Under the pieces are notes generated by a model. That model saw only the letters and a program-made list of their open reading frames with translations. It was not told where the DNA came from and ran no database searches. Positions 37,560 to 45,894 of a stretch of 64,000 bases of DNA are shown here, piece by piece; position 1 is the first letter of the stretch, and every line of letters begins with the position of its first letter. Source of the DNA: an uncultured Acidobacteriota bacterium (GTDB lineage Bacteria > Acidobacteriota > Thermoanaerobaculia > Gp7-AA8). The position numbers were made by a program, and so were the translations under genes. The stretch is taken from the NCBI GenBank assembly GCA_937870635.1, contig CALMZP010000045.1:1-64000 (forward strand). The letters run 5' to 3'.

Positions 37560-37694
37560 GCCCAACTCCACGCAGCAGCAGTCGCGGCCCGGCGCTGGCC
37601 CGGCAGCCGAGCTGCCTGGTTCAGCGTAGACTTGATGGGTCACGGCTTCGGGACGCGGAACCGGCCGCGCAGCTGAGCGTGAGATACGTTAGAC
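37560..37694 (+). other. attC recombination site 2
   Basis: Starts GCCCAAC and ends GTTAGAC; the interior is nearly identical to attC1 (shared GCCCGGCAGCCGAGCTGCCT). Confidence 0.85.
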
Positions 37695-37748
37695 CGACGA
37701 AAACTCCACTACCGGTAGACACCTTTCATGCTCGGCTAGACTGCTGCT

Positions 37749-37985
37749 GTGCCGAGCATCCGCCTTCCCGGACCGCATGATGTTTACTTCACGAGCCATG
37801 ATCGCGGGGAGCCTCCGCATGTTCACGTGGATCGTGAGAATATGACGGCGAAGCTCTGGCTTTCACCTGTACGAGTGGCATTCAACATGGGCTTCTCCCG
37901 GCACGAGCTTCGACGAATCGAGCGTTTGATTTCTGAGAATGAAGAGGCTTGCCTCAGAGCTTGGTATGAGTACTTTGGAACCTAG
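37749..37985 (+). CDS. DUF4160 protein (cassette 2, possible toxin of a pair)
   Basis: A 78-residue protein that begins with GTG at 37749. The segment DRGEPPHVHVDRENMTAKLWL is the DUF4160 hallmark (PPHVHV), followed by a helical C-terminal half (SRHELRRIERLISENEEACLRAWYEYFG). DUF4160 genes very often sit beside DUF2442 genes, as here, and the pair has been proposed to be toxin-antitoxin-like; activity is not established. The next gene overlaps its 3' end by 20 nt, implying coupled translation. Confidence 0.85.
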   Translation: MPSIRLPGPHDVYFTSHDRGEPPHVHVDRENMTAKLWLSPVRVAFNMGFSRHELRRIERLISENEEACLRAWYEYFGT

Positions 37986-38259
37986 AGTCGGTGAACGCAT
38001 CACAGCAGTGCGTGTCTCAGAAGACGAGCTGAGCATCGATCTTCTTGACGGTCGCTCACTGACCGTTCCTCTCGCTTGGTATCCACGGCTCCTTCATGCT
38101 TCGGATGAACAACGACGCAACTTTCGAATCATGGGTGGTGGATTCGTCATCAATTGGCCTGACGTGGACGAGCATCTTTCATCCCAAGGTTTGCTCGCGG
38201 GCGCACCTGCTCCGGGTGCTAGTTCGGCCGGTGGCCGCGGTCTAACTCCACGCAGCTGA
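37966..38259 (+). CDS. DUF2442 protein (cassette 2 partner)
   Basis: A 97-residue DUF2442 protein: RITAVRVSEDELSIDLLDGRSLTVPLAWYPRLLHA and FRIMGGGFVINWPDVDEHLS match the family core. The ATG at 37966 (MSTLEPRVGE) is preferred; 37939 is also in frame. The last 20 residues (GAPAPGASSAGGRGLTPRS) are coded partly by attC3, whose first 20 nt contain the stop codon. In the family the DUF2442 member is thought to bind DNA or its partner. Confidence 0.85.
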   Translation: MSTLEPRVGERITAVRVSEDELSIDLLDGRSLTVPLAWYPRLLHASDEQRRNFRIMGGGFVINWPDVDEHLSSQGLLAGAPAPGASSAGGRGLTPRS

Positions 38260-38372
38260 CGCGGCCCGGCGCAGGCCCGGCAGCCGAGCTGCCTGGTGCA
38301 GCGCGAGCTAGAATGCTTTTCGGCTTCGGCACGGGGAACCGGCCGCGCAGCTGAGTTTGAGGTCTGTTGGGG
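38240..38372 (+). other. attC recombination site 3
   Basis: Starts GTCTAAC and ends GTTGGGG, one mismatch from GTTRRRY. The middle has diverged from attC1 and attC2 (GAGCTAGAATGCTTTTCGGC), but the flanking stem sequences are kept. Confidence 0.78.
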
Positions 38373-38446
38373 TGATCAGATTTCTGTCAGACTCAAGATC
38401 AGACAAGCCGGAACGTGCGAGCCAAATCGCTTGCTGGAGAGGGCGT

Positions 38447-38872
38447 ATGAGAAACAAGCTTGCTGCAGTCGCGCTTTTTTCAGTCGCAGTAACAGCGTCA
38501 TGCCGAACGAGCCAGACCGCCGGTGCAACCATCCACCCGCTGCAAGGCAACTGGGAACTTGTGTCCGCCCGCTACACAAGAGCAAACGGAGAGATTGCGG
38601 AAGTTAGAGCTCCTGAACTCCGGTCGCTCAAGGTCATTGGCCCGTCGCGTTTCGCCTTCATCACGGTCCGCGAAGACGGTTCGCTGGTGCGCGCAGCGGG
38701 CGGACGGTACCGCATCGAAAACGACAAATACATCGAGACGATCGACTACACGTCCGCGTCACACATGCGTGGCGACTACATCTTCGATTGGCGAATTGAA
38801 GGCGATCTCTGGTACCACACCGGGACCCACGAGGGCGTGCGCTTCGAAGAAATCTGGCGGAGAGCACGATAA
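38447..38872 (+). CDS. Lipocalin-like lipoprotein (cassette 3 position)
   Basis: A 141-residue lipoprotein: MRNKLAAVALFSVAVTASC gives a lipobox with Cys19. The mature part starts with GNWELVSARYT, then alternating strands (SRFAFITVREDGSLVRAAGGRY, YIETIDYTSASHMRG, YIFDWRIEGDLWYHTGTH), resembling lipocalin-like beta-barrel proteins. GGAGAGG lies 5 nt before the ATG. It follows attC3 in cassette orientation but has no downstream attC, so it may be the array's last, now immobile, gene or a chromosomal gene. Confidence 0.8.
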   Translation: MRNKLAAVALFSVAVTASCRTSQTAGATIHPLQGNWELVSARYTRANGEIAEVRAPELRSLKVIGPSRFAFITVREDGSLVRAAGGRYRIENDKYIETIDYTSASHMRGDYIFDWRIEGDLWYHTGTHEGVRFEEIWRRAR

Positions 38873-39056
38873 CTGGCCCAAAGTCGTCTGGAATGGCGCC
38901 GGCGTTGTGGTCACGCTCGAGCTCGCGACCCGGCGTTTTTCTTTCTGGTGGAGTGCCGCGATCGATGCAAATTGCACAGACATCATCGCGTACCATGACC
39001 CGTACCGGAATCGCCCTCATGACATCGGCCACCTTCAGAGGTGAAGGGGCGCGAAT

Positions 39057-40691
39057 ATGACAATCGGCAGGGTCTTCGCGCACTCTGTACTCGTCCTGGT
39101 CGTCGCGTGCACGTCGTCGATCGGTGATCGGCCGCAGCAGCACGAGGGCCACTCTCTCGGCGACGTCCACTTCCCCGTCAGTTGCTCGGCACAAGCCCAG
39201 GTCGAGTTCAAGCGCGGGATCGCGCTCCTGCATCACATGACCTATCCGCAGGCGCGCCAGGCCTTTCAACGCGCCGCGGCGATCGATCCCCGTTGTGCAA
39301 TGGCGCATTGGGGATTCGCGATGACGCTGTTCCAGCCGCTCTGGCCAACCCGGCCGGGACCCGAAGCGCTGCGGGCAGGTTGGGAGGCCGTTCAGAAGGC
39401 GGAAGAACTTCTCCCGCCCACCGAGCGGGAACGCCTCCTCATCGCGGCGGCCCGGGCGTTCTTCCTGGAGCCGGCGTCTTCAGACTATTGGCTCCGCATC
39501 CGCCGGTGGGAACAGGCCATGGAGACTGCCTATCGGCGACTCCCCGAAGATCCGGAGGTGGCGGTGCTTTACGCGCTGAGCCATCTGGCCACCACGCCCT
39601 CCGCGACGGTCACCCGCGCACATGCCGACCGGGCGGCGGCGATTCTTCTTCCGATCTACGAACGGAATCCCGATCATCCGGGGGCCATGCATTACCTCGT
39701 CCACGCCAACGACGTGCCGGGGCGCGAGCGGGAATCGCTGGAGATCACGCACAAGTACGCAGCGGTCGCTCCACGCAACCCGCACGCTCTTCACATGCCG
39801 ACGCACATCGACACACGCCTCGGAGACTGGAAGCGAGTGATTCGCGGAAACGAGCAGGCGGCCGAGGCGGCGCTGGAGCACCCGGCCGGCGAGCGTGGAG
39901 AGTTCGTCTGGGACGAGTTTCCCCACGCCATCGAGTACCTCGTGTACGCCTGGCTTCAGCAGGGAGCGGATGATCAGGCTGCGGCGCAGTTGCAGCGACT
40001 GCGCGCGACGGAGCGGCTGGAACCGACATTCAAGACTGCCTTTCATCTCGCATCGACGCAGGCCCGCTATGTCCTGGAGCGCCGTGCCTGGAACGAGGCG
40101 GCACGACTCGTCCCTCGCGAGCCTGCGAGTCTCAACTGGGACCGATTCGCATGGCCGGAAGCCATCGTGTGGTTCGCTCGCGGGCTGGGTGCCGTGCGCC
40201 TTGGCGAGATTGACGAAACCGCGACGGCGATCCGGCGGCTCAGCGAGCTCGAAGCTGCCACGCGTCAGGCCGGGGAAGAATTGTTTGCCCGGAACATCCA
40301 GGTGCTTGGTCTCGAGCTGAATGCCTGGCGCGCTCACATCGAAGGACGAACGGACGCCAGCATCGCGTTGATGCGCGAAGCTGCCAACCTGGAGATGTCG
40401 ACGCCCAAGCACGCCGTCACGCCAGGCCCCACTTTGCCCGCGTACGAACTTCTGGGCGACCTCCTCATGGAGCAGAAGGAGCCGGGTCAGGCGCTTGCGG
40501 CTTACCAGCGCTCGCTGGAACAGTATCCCAACCGATTCAACAGCCTGGTGGGCGCCGCTCGCGCTGGACGGGCCGCCGGTGACGAGCGCCTGTCGCACAG
40601 GTTCTATCAACAGCTTCTCGCTGTCGCTGACGGCTCGACACGGCAGGAGGTTCTGAAGGAGGCGCAGACCTTCCTGGCCGATGGACATTGA
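39057..40691 (+). CDS. TPR-repeat lipoprotein
   Basis: A 544-residue lipoprotein (SVLVLVVACTS lipobox). TPR-like helix pairs begin with FKRGIALLHHMTYPQARQAFQRAAAIDPRCAMAHWGFA and continue through YAAVAPRNPHALHMPTHIDTRLGDW to LLGDLLMEQKEPGQALAAYQRSLEQYPNRF. Scattered conserved His in HHMTY, HYLVHAND and HMPTHID resemble a common family of secreted TPR proteins of unknown role. It is convergent with the membrane-protein gene at 40703, 11 nt apart. Confidence 0.88.
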   Translation: MTIGRVFAHSVLVLVVACTSSIGDRPQQHEGHSLGDVHFPVSCSAQAQVEFKRGIALLHHMTYPQARQAFQRAAAIDPRCAMAHWGFAMTLFQPLWPTRPGPEALRAGWEAVQKAEELLPPTERERLLIAAARAFFLEPASSDYWLRIRRWEQAMETAYRRLPEDPEVAVLYALSHLATTPSATVTRAHADRAAAILLPIYERNPDHPGAMHYLVHANDVPGRERESLEITHKYAAVAPRNPHALHMPTHIDTRLGDWKRVIRGNEQAAEAALEHPAGERGEFVWDEFPHAIEYLVYAWLQQGADDQAAAQLQRLRATERLEPTFKTAFHLASTQARYVLERRAWNEAARLVPREPASLNWDRFAWPEAIVWFARGLGAVRLGEIDETATAIRRLSELEAATRQAGEELFARNIQVLGLELNAWRAHIEGRTDASIALMREAANLEMSTPKHAVTPGPTLPAYELLGDLLMEQKEPGQALAAYQRSLEQYPNRFNSLVGAARAGRAAGDERLSHRFYQQLLAVADGSTRQEVLKEAQTFLADGH

Positions 40692-40702
40692 AGTGCGCGA
40701 CG

Positions 40703-41338
40703 TCAGGCTGTCGCCTTTTCCAGCGCCAGAACGGTTCGTGTCATGGCGTCGAGCAGGGTTCGGACAGCCTGTTCGTCCTTGAAACTCACTGACTGCCGGT
40801 AGTGCGCTCCGCGCAGATCGACGTGGATCAACCCATCGAGCTCGAACAGTCGCAGCAGCTCCCGCTGCAGTTCCGGATGATCCACCGTCTTCTTGACGAC
40901 ATGCGTCGGCACACCCTTGATGACCACGAGACGATCGAGCTCCGCGTTTCCGGTCGTCACGTCCTGCAGCCCGAACACCGCGCCGCCGACGCGGCTCATC
41001 GTGGTTTCGCGCGCGATGGTGAGCTCGAACTTTCTCTGGCAGTTCGCGGCGGCGTCGATGAACGTCGACTCGGAGCTGCCGTCGTCATCGGAAACCTTCT
41101 TGCCGTAGATCAGCACGGGCACGCGGTTGTAGGTGCCGGATATCTGCCATCCGCCGATCATCCGCACGAACGTGCTGCTGCTCTCGGGTTCCGAGAACTT
41201 GAACCCCAGCCTGCTGGCGATCGTCCGAAGCGTTTCCTTTTCGCGCCGCCGCATCGTCCACGCACGCCGGGCGACGAGCGCCACGATCCCGATCACGACC
41301 ACCACGGGCAGGATCGAATAGAGATAGTAGGTAAGCAC
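40703..41338 (-). CDS. Membrane-anchored protein of unknown function
   Basis: A 211-residue protein with one N-terminal TM helix (ILPVVVVIGIVALVARRAW) and a cytoplasmic alpha/beta domain. Noticeable segments: LGFKFSEPESSSTFVRMIGGWQISGTYNRVPVLIYG and ELTIARETTMSRVGGAVFGLQDVTTGNAELDRLVVIKG. The pattern resembles proteins that compare a computed value with a protein-level quantity (DUF3137-like), but I cannot assign a family. A gap of about 216 nt filled with repeats separates it from the next gene on the same strand. Confidence 0.75.
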   Translation of the reverse strand: MLTYYLYSILPVVVVIGIVALVARRAWTMRRREKETLRTIASRLGFKFSEPESSSTFVRMIGGWQISGTYNRVPVLIYGKKVSDDDGSSESTFIDAAANCQRKFELTIARETTMSRVGGAVFGLQDVTTGNAELDRLVVIKGVPTHVVKKTVDHPELQRELLRLFELDGLIHVDLRGAHYRQSVSFKDEQAVRTLLDAMTRTVLALEKATA

Positions 41339-41404
41339 GGTCGGGGAAGGCGAAATTATGGCACGCCGCCGGAGTGCGGCAGCTTGCTGCCGCTTGATTT
41401 TGAG

Positions 41405-41486
41405 GGCAGAAGGCGGAAGGCAGAAGGCACAAGGATGAAGTTGGCAGGTCCGCGAGAACCGCCTTCATCCTTCTGCCTTCTGCCTT
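41405..41486. repeat. Inverted AAGGCAG / AGGATGA tandem repeat
   Basis: Left arm 41405-41440 (GGCAGAAGGCGGAAGGCAGA, then AGGCACAAGGATGAAG); right arm 41463-41486 is its inverse (CTTCATCCTTCTGCCTTCTG). A REP-like singlet follows 9 nt later. Confidence 0.8.
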
Positions 41487-41494
41487 GATTATCT

Positions 41495-41522
41495 CCGCGG
41501 GCGGGATCGCCCGCGGCTCCAC
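41495..41522. repeat. REP-like singlet (type B)
   Basis: CCGCGGGCGGGATCGCCCGC, then GGCTCCAC; intergenic, just after the AAGGCAG inverted repeat. Confidence 0.82.
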
Positions 41523-41554
41523 TGACCATCGCGACGCGGCGCTGCCGCACTCCG

Positions 41555-42358
41555 TTAGAACCCGATGCTCAGCTTCGCCGAGTACGCGCGCTCCTCGGCC
41601 TGCGTCGCTTCGACGACCAGCTTCGGGACGCCGAGCGACAGGCGGGCACCGACCGTGATCCGGTCGATGTCCGACTCGTCCGTCAGCACGATTTCCGGCG
41701 TCGCCGAAGTCGCGGGAATCGTCCCCGTGGCGTCGCTGCGCATGCGGCCGTAGGCCGCGTACGGCGTAATCGGTCCGAATCCCTTGCCGATGAACGCTTC
41801 CACGCCGTATGTCTTCTGCTGATAAACATCGATGCCGCGGAGCTGCGAATACGTCCCGCGAACCGCGATCGTGGGAACGAGGAAGCCGCCTCCCATGACC
41901 GGGATGTCGATCGCGCCGCCCCAGATGTCCACGCCCTCGCCGAGCTTCGCCAGCGACCCAGAAACCGTGGCCGCGCCCAGCCCCTTGGAGACGACCAGCC
42001 GCGGCACGCCCACGAAGTTGCCGTATTCGTTGGTGAAGTCGTCGCCGATCGCCCGCTGCCAGTAAGACGCCTCGGTATCAATGTCGATGGCGGTCACCGC
42101 GATGCCCACGTCGAATCGCAGCAGCCCCGCCGCGCCTGCCGGATGGACCGGCGAGGCATAGATGCCCTGCGCGATGAGGCGCGAGAACTTCGTGAACTCT
42201 TCCTGAGTGATGCTCGGGTCGAACTCGATGGCGCTCTGCGCCTGCAGCGGCGCAGCCAGCAGGGCAACGAGCGTCAGAAGAGCTGCGAGATGTACTCGTT
42301 GCTGAGTAGGAACCCGGCGGGCGTGAACGCCACTCTCTCCCCCGCCCTGCGCAGCCAT
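41555..42358 (-). CDS. Outer-membrane beta-barrel protein, start uncertain
   Basis: A protein with alternating beta strands and a terminal AYSAKLSIGF, the aromatic C-terminal signature of outer-membrane barrels. Gly-rich strands such as GVDIWGGAIDIPVMGGG and ITPYAAYGRMRSD support about 12 strands. The signal peptide is LAALLTLVALLAAPLQAQ. No ATG, GTG or TTG lies just before it: either the ATG at 42358 is used (Arg-rich N-region, overlapping hemW by 85 nt in another frame) or a CTG at 42277 that overlaps the hemW stop as CTGA. I list the ATG. The ligand is unknown. Confidence 0.78.
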   Translation of the reverse strand: MAAQGGGESGVHARRVPTQQRVHLAALLTLVALLAAPLQAQSAIEFDPSITQEEFTKFSRLIAQGIYASPVHPAGAAGLLRFDVGIAVTAIDIDTEASYWQRAIGDDFTNEYGNFVGVPRLVVSKGLGAATVSGSLAKLGEGVDIWGGAIDIPVMGGGFLVPTIAVRGTYSQLRGIDVYQQKTYGVEAFIGKGFGPITPYAAYGRMRSDATGTIPATSATPEIVLTDESDIDRITVGARLSLGVPKLVVEATQAEERAYSAKLSIGF

Positions 42359-43371
42359 CCGTCCCTCAGCCCTCGATCCATCCATTCGATGCCCTCCTGT
42401 CCGCACAGCTGCGCGACGCGTTCATAGTCTATGCCGCCAGTTTGCCTCAACCCGAGGAAAAGCGTCTCTCGGCGATCCTCGTCTGCGCCGAGGAGCTCGC
42501 TGAAATCGCCGGCCTCGGGGGACTTTTCGATGTAGCGGCGAATGTCCCGTGTGTTCGCGAAACGGCGTCCGGCCATGAACGAGTGCGCACCGAGACCGAG
42601 GCCGAGGTACGGAAGGCGTGTCCAGTAGCGGAGGTTGTGCAGGCATTCCTCCCCTGCACGAGCGAAGTTGCTGATCTCGTATTGACGGAGGCCGCCGGCT
42701 TCGAGCCGGCCAATCGCTTCCACGTAGAGGTCGGCGACCAGGCCATCGTCGGGCAGTTCGGCGCGACCGCGGTCCACCTGCACCGCGAGCGGCGACCCCT
42801 TCTCCAGATCGAGCATGTACAGCGAGACGTGTCCCACGCCCAGCTCCAGCGCCGAATCGAGCGTCGCCAGAAACGATTCGCGCGTCTGTCCGGGCAGTCC
42901 GAGGATCAGGTCGAGGTTCGTGCGGAGGCCGGAGGCAACTGCGCGGGCGACCGCATCCCTCGCGCGATCGCGGCCATGGATGCGGCCCAGCGGCGAGAGC
43001 TCGAGGTCGGCGAACGACTGAACGCCGATGCTCAGACGGTTCACCCCCAGCTCCGTCCAGGCCGCCAGCGACGCGTCGGTGACGTCCTCGGGATTCGACT
43101 CCATCGAGAATTCGACATCGGCCGCGAGATCGAAGGAGCGGCGAATCTCCGCGGTGATGCGGGCCAGGTTTTCGATCGACATCCGCGACGGTGTTCCGCC
43201 GCCGTAGTAGAGCGTCTGGACGGGCACCTTCCGGTCTGATGCGCGGCCGATCTCGCGGAGGAGGGCGTCGACGTAGGCCTCTTCCCGCCCGAGATCGGTA
43301 CTGATCGCGAACGCGCAGTACGTGCAGTGGACGCGGCAGAACGGCAGATGGACGTAGATCCCGAGGGTCAT
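42274..43371 (-). CDS. hemW: HemW-like radical SAM heme chaperone
   Basis: A 365-residue radical SAM protein of the HemN/HemW group. The Fe-S motif is CRVHCTYCAF (residues 12-20, CxxxCxxC), followed by YYGGGTPSRM, SMESNPEDV, GVQSFADLELSPLGRIH and NLDLILGLPGQT. The length and C-terminal HemN_C region match HemW, which inserts heme into respiratory proteins, rather than true HemN, which is longer at the N-terminus. The ATG at 43371 is the natural start (MTLGIYVHLPFC). Divergent from the HD-GYP gene. Confidence 0.9.
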   Translation of the reverse strand: MTLGIYVHLPFCRVHCTYCAFAISTDLGREEAYVDALLREIGRASDRKVPVQTLYYGGGTPSRMSIENLARITAEIRRSFDLAADVEFSMESNPEDVTDASLAAWTELGVNRLSIGVQSFADLELSPLGRIHGRDRARDAVARAVASGLRTNLDLILGLPGQTRESFLATLDSALELGVGHVSLYMLDLEKGSPLAVQVDRGRAELPDDGLVADLYVEAIGRLEAGGLRQYEISNFARAGEECLHNLRYWTRLPYLGLGLGAHSFMAGRRFANTRDIRRYIEKSPEAGDFSELLGADEDRRETLFLGLRQTGGIDYERVAQLCGQEGIEWMDRGLRDGWLRRAGERVAFTPAGFLLSNEYISQLF

Positions 43372-43440
43372 GGGTGCTGAGGCTGAGAACCGGTGACCGG
43401 GAGCACCAGATTTCACCCCTCTCTCCGTATAATCGGCGCG

Positions 43441-45192
43441 ATGTCCAAGGGTCCCGATTCGAAAGCTTCGCCCTCGCCTCGCCGTGCCCGCCTGTTGTGG
43501 ACGATGCTCGGCGCGATGGTTCTGGTGGGCGTTCTGCCGCTGATCATCTCCCACTACATCCTGACAGGGATCAACCGGGAATCGCTCGAGACGCTGGAAA
43601 AGAAGTACCTGACGCGCTCGGCGGTCACGATCGCGACCGAGATCCAGCAGCTCATCGCCACGAATGCCCGCCAGCTGAACGAGATCGCCGCGAGCCTGCG
43701 CATCGTGCGGAAGGGCCTCGAGGACGGGACCGATCCATTCATCTACGCTGCCGAAACCCGGTGGGTGGCCGAGTACATGTCGACGGAGAGCGACCTTCTC
43801 GCTCTGCGGGTTCTCAATCCGGCGGGCCGCGGCGCGGAAGCGCGCCCGGCGGAGCTCGACGCGACGATCCTTCAGGACATGGACCTTGCGCGTGAGGTCG
43901 CGCTCAAGGGGCAGACCTTCACGGGAACGCTTCGCCACATCACGTCGCTCAACCAGCCGGCCGTGGTCATGGGGACTCCCGTGACGGACGACTCGAAGCG
44001 CGTGATCGGCACCGCGGTCGGAGTGGTCAGTCTTCGCCGCATCGCCGAGCACATTCGCGACGAAGGAAAGGGCGATGTCACCGCCTTCCTCGTGGACCGG
44101 AACGGCAACGTCCTCATCCACAGCGAGCCGAGCATCAACGTGCAGCGGCCGAACTTCTCTCACCTCCCCATCGTGCAGGAGTTCGCCAAGGCTCCGGTGC
44201 GTCTCACCACGTCCTACGTCGACGATCAGGACGGCCGGAAAGAAAAGGTTCTGGGCACCGTGGCACCGGTGGGACGTCCGGAATGGGGCGTCGTCGTGCA
44301 GAAGCCGGAAGCGCGCGCGTTCGTGTCCGTCAGCCAGATGCTGCGCGCCACGATCTTCTGGACTTCCATCGCCCTCGGCCTGGCCATTCTCGTGGCGATC
44401 GTGTTCGCGTCGGGCATCTCCCGCCCCGTCCGCGCCCTGGCCGAGAAGACACGCGAGATGGCGAGCGGCAACTACGAACAGCGTGTCGAGGTGAAGGCGC
44501 GCAACGAGATCGGCGACCTCGCGGATGACTTCAACGCGATGTCGTCCGCCATCCAGGAATCGATCGAGCAGCTGAAGAAGGCTGCGCACGAGAACCACCT
44601 GCTCTTCATCAACTCGATCCGCATGCTGGCCGCGGCCATCGACGCCAAAGATCCCTACACGCGCGGCCATTCCGAACGGGTGGCGCGCTATTCGATCGCC
44701 ATCGGCAAGAACCTGGCGCTGCCCGAGCGCGAGATGCGCAACCTTCGCATCAGCGCGCTCCTGCACGACGTCGGCAAGATCGGCATCGATGACCGCATCC
44801 TCCGCAAGCCGGGCGCTCTCAGCGAAGACGAGTTCGACGTCATGAAGGGGCATCCGGTGAAGGGCGCCGCCATCATGAGCGGCGTCGCGCAGCTCGTCGA
44901 CTGCATCCCGGGGATGAAGTATCACCATGAGAAGTGGAGCGGCGGCGGCTATCCCGACAATCTCGAAGGCGAGGCGATCCCGATGCAGGCGCGGATCGTG
45001 GCGATTGCCGACACATTCGACGCGATGACCACGAATCGCCCGTATCAGAAGGCGATGGAGCTCGGCTACGTCGTCGAGAAGATCAAGAGCTTCGCCGGAA
45101 CGCGTTTCGATCCGAAGGTGGTCGACGCGTTCGAGCGCGCCGTGAAGCGCGGCGACATCACGATCGAAGAACAAGTCCGAGGCGCCGCCTGA
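43441..45192 (+). CDS. Membrane sensor with HAMP and HD-GYP phosphodiesterase domain
   Basis: A 583-residue protein: TM1 (LLWTMLGAMVLVGVLPLIISHYIL), a periplasmic dCache-like sensor (about 40-300), TM2 (ATIFWTSIALGLAILVAIVFAS), HAMP (ISRPVRALAEKTREMASGNYEQRVEV, then EIGDLADDFNAM) and a C-terminal HD-GYP domain. The HD motif is LLHDVGKIGIDD with HSERVARYS before it and HHEKWSGGGYPD after it; these are the residues that hold the binuclear metal site. HD-GYP domains degrade cyclic di-GMP to GMP. Start taken at 43441 because the upstream in-frame ATG adds an unlikely leader. A TPR gene and a roadblock-like gene follow closely. Confidence 0.92.
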   Translation: MSKGPDSKASPSPRRARLLWTMLGAMVLVGVLPLIISHYILTGINRESLETLEKKYLTRSAVTIATEIQQLIATNARQLNEIAASLRIVRKGLEDGTDPFIYAAETRWVAEYMSTESDLLALRVLNPAGRGAEARPAELDATILQDMDLAREVALKGQTFTGTLRHITSLNQPAVVMGTPVTDDSKRVIGTAVGVVSLRRIAEHIRDEGKGDVTAFLVDRNGNVLIHSEPSINVQRPNFSHLPIVQEFAKAPVRLTTSYVDDQDGRKEKVLGTVAPVGRPEWGVVVQKPEARAFVSVSQMLRATIFWTSIALGLAILVAIVFASGISRPVRALAEKTREMASGNYEQRVEVKARNEIGDLADDFNAMSSAIQESIEQLKKAAHENHLLFINSIRMLAAAIDAKDPYTRGHSERVARYSIAIGKNLALPEREMRNLRISALLHDVGKIGIDDRILRKPGALSEDEFDVMKGHPVKGAAIMSGVAQLVDCIPGMKYHHEKWSGGGYPDNLEGEAIPMQARIVAIADTFDAMTTNRPYQKAMELGYVVEKIKSFAGTRFDPKVVDAFERAVKRGDITIEEQVRGAA

Positions 45193-45890
45193 TCCTCATC
45201 GCCGCGGTTCTCACACTGACGGCTTCTCTCCTCGGTGCGACCACGGCAGCGTGCGACCGTGCCGCGTGGTACATCATGCAGGGCCACTACGACGCCGCGC
45301 TGCAGCAGCTCGACGGGGCGCGATCGTCCGGCTCGTCCAACGCCGACAACGAGAATCTTCGCGGCCTCGCTCTCATGCTGAAAGGCGACCCGGCCCGGGC
45401 GATTGCCGCGTTCGATCGCGCGCTGGAGCTCGATGCCGGGCTCGTGGAGGCGCGGTTCAACCGGGCCGTGGCAATGCTCAAAGCGGGCAACCTGAAAACC
45501 GCCGCGTCGGAGTTCGGCCAGATCAAAGGCCGGCTCATGACGACCTCCGCCTATCACCAGGCCCTGGCGCTCGACCGCCTCGGCGACTCGAAGGGCGCGG
45601 AGGCGGCACTGCAGCGAGCCCTGGCCGCGGATCCCTCGTTCTCCCCTGCCCTCCTCCACCTCGGCCTCATTCGCGAGCGGCGCGGCGAGCTCGAGGCTGC
45701 CGTGCGGGACTATCTCGCCTATCTCAAGGCCCATCCCGACTCGACGGCGGCGATGCTGCGCGTCGGGATCGTGGCTCAGCGTGCGGGGCGGACCGACGTC
45801 GGCATTGCCTACCTTCGTAAAGTCATCGCTGCGGCACCGCATTCGCCGGAAGCCGTGGAAGCGCACAAGTTTCTCGTGATGTGGGAGTGA
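45189..45890 (+). CDS. Exported TPR protein with apparent CTG start
   Basis: A TPR protein (about 233 residues). The helix pairs are GHYDAALQQLDGARSS, NLRGLALMLKGDPARAIAAFDRALELD, VEARFNRAVAMLKAGNLKTAASEF, ALLHLGLIRERRGELEAAVRDYLAYLK, AYLRKVIAAAPHSPEA. The hydrophobic leader (LILIAAVLTLTASLLGATTAA) is a signal peptide. In frame there is no ATG, GTG or TTG near it; the CTG at 45189 overlaps the upstream TGA as CTGA and has GAGG 6 nt before it. Start therefore inferred. Coupled to the HD-GYP gene, suggesting a scaffold role in the same pathway. Confidence 0.75.
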   Translation: MILIAAVLTLTASLLGATTAACDRAAWYIMQGHYDAALQQLDGARSSGSSNADNENLRGLALMLKGDPARAIAAFDRALELDAGLVEARFNRAVAMLKAGNLKTAASEFGQIKGRLMTTSAYHQALALDRLGDSKGAEAALQRALAADPSFSPALLHLGLIRERRGELEAAVRDYLAYLKAHPDSTAAMLRVGIVAQRAGRTDVGIAYLRKVIAAAPHSPEAVEAHKFLVMWE

Positions 45891-45894
45891 TCCG

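Larger units (their letters stand above)
36731..38372 (+). mobile_element. Integron gene-cassette array without visible integrase
   Basis: Three attC sites of 133-135 bp (36731, 37560, 38240) are over 80 percent alike by eye and separate co-oriented short genes on +. The spacing gives cassettes of about 829 and 678 bp. No tyrosine recombinase gene is in the window, so as seen this is a cluster of attC sites lacking an integrase; an intI outside the window is possible. A third gene follows attC3 with no closing attC. Confidence 0.85.

Noticed and set aside
36731-38372. CRISPR array
   Set aside because: Three repeats of about 135 bp spaced 680-830 bp apart with genes between them do not fit repeat-spacer units, and no cas genes are present.
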